Positions 63,918-64,000 of a stretch of 64,000 nt of DNA are shown here, one piece after another; the first letter of the stretch is position 1, and each line of letters begins with the position of its first letter. The translations under genes and the position numbers were made by a program. This stretch comes from Azospirillum brasilense (GTDB taxonomy: Bacteria > Pseudomonadota > Alphaproteobacteria > Azospirillales > Azospirillaceae). The notes below the pieces were generated by a model. That model was not told the origin of the DNA. It ran no database searches and worked only from the letters and a program-made list of their open reading frames with translations. Where the stretch lies: contig NZ_VITH01000001.1 of assembly GCF_007827815.1 (NCBI RefSeq), positions 372,001 through 436,000 of the forward strand, read 5' to 3'.

Positions 63918-64000
63918 ATGACGGTCAGCCATACCCCCTCGCCTTCCCTCACCGATGCCCTGACCCTGCACAACGATGGCCGCGGCGACGAGGCGGAGCA
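63918..64000 (+). CDS. 5' end of a probable TPR protein (partial)
   Basis: The frame from ATG 63918 runs off the window after 27 codons. It reads ...LTDALTLHNDGRGDEAE, the first helix of a tetratricopeptide repeat (A-xx-xH-xxG-R-xxEAE). In Azospirillum such starts often lead into TPR-glycosyltransferase proteins, but the visible part allows only a TPR call. Confidence 0.55.
   Translation, partial: MTVSHTPSPSLTDALTLHNDGRGDEAE

Overview
The window is chromosomal-type DNA from a high-GC alphaproteobacterium. Gene order (pyrB-pyrC-plsY; chorismate mutase-hisC-tyrA divergent from metX-metW; a methyltransferase-like gene divergent from gloB; ahpF-ahpC divergent from oxyR) and protein flavour point to Rhodospirillales, most likely Azospirillum (A. 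brasilense group). That assignment is from memory of gene content, not from a search. Coding density is about 90%, base composition is uniform, and I see no insertion sequence, prophage, CRISPR array, tRNA or rRNA.

Layout. 1-3.1 kb: pyrimidine and phospholipid genes (pyrB, a dihydroorotase homologue lacking its metal-binding HxH, plsY). 3.1-9.2 kb: a lone receiver domain, an SF2 helicase, a cupin, a YdjM-like membrane protein and unknowns. 9.3-13.1 kb: a PaoABC-type molybdenum hydroxylase without an obvious Tat signal. 13.3-16.8 kb: ahpF/ahpC divergent from oxyR, with a candidate OxyR operator and three perfect hairpins between ahpC and ahpF. 16.9-18.6 kb: an XRE-cupin regulator and an orphan sulfate-binding protein. 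18.8-24 kb: aromatic amino acid and methionine biosynthesis. 24-31 kb: small hydrolases, gloB, a GST, cupins, dcd, a Csp-like copper store and a TSUP exporter. 32.2-35.4 kb: TusA-like protein, a DUF2478-DUF364 fusion, DUF1244 and moeA. 35.8-41.7 kb: a polar amino-acid-type ABC importer, a D-2-hydroxyacid dehydrogenase, a LacI regulator and a FAH-fold hydratase, preceded by a perfect 18-bp palindrome. 42-47 kb: gluconate and Entner-Doudoroff genes (edd, gntK, gntR, gnd) with two GntR-type operators. 47.2-51.2 kb: enoyl-CoA hydratase, thioesterase, an HtrA-like pseudoprotease, Kbp, and a protein whose C-terminus resembles a eukaryotic RGS domain. 51.2-55 kb: osmF-yehYXW osmolyte importer. 55.1-56.2 kb: hemH. 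56.3-63.3 kb: a FadR-type GntR regulator divergent from a PotABCD-like transporter, an Asp/Glu/hydantoin racemase and a GNAT enzyme, with a 16-bp operator repeated twice. 63.4 kb to end: an RcnB-like His-rich protein and the start of a TPR-type gene.

The genes mostly form small self-regulated catabolic and transport units, each with its regulator beside it and a readable operator (gluconate, the LacI-linked transporter, the GntR-linked transporter, OxyR-ahp). Between units sit related GC-rich inverted repeats that look like a dispersed extragenic palindrome family. The most unusual items are the RGS-like bacterial protein, the catalytically stripped HtrA homologue, the HxH-less dihydroorotase, and the DUF2478-DUF364 fusion in a sulfur/molybdopterin-flavoured cluster.
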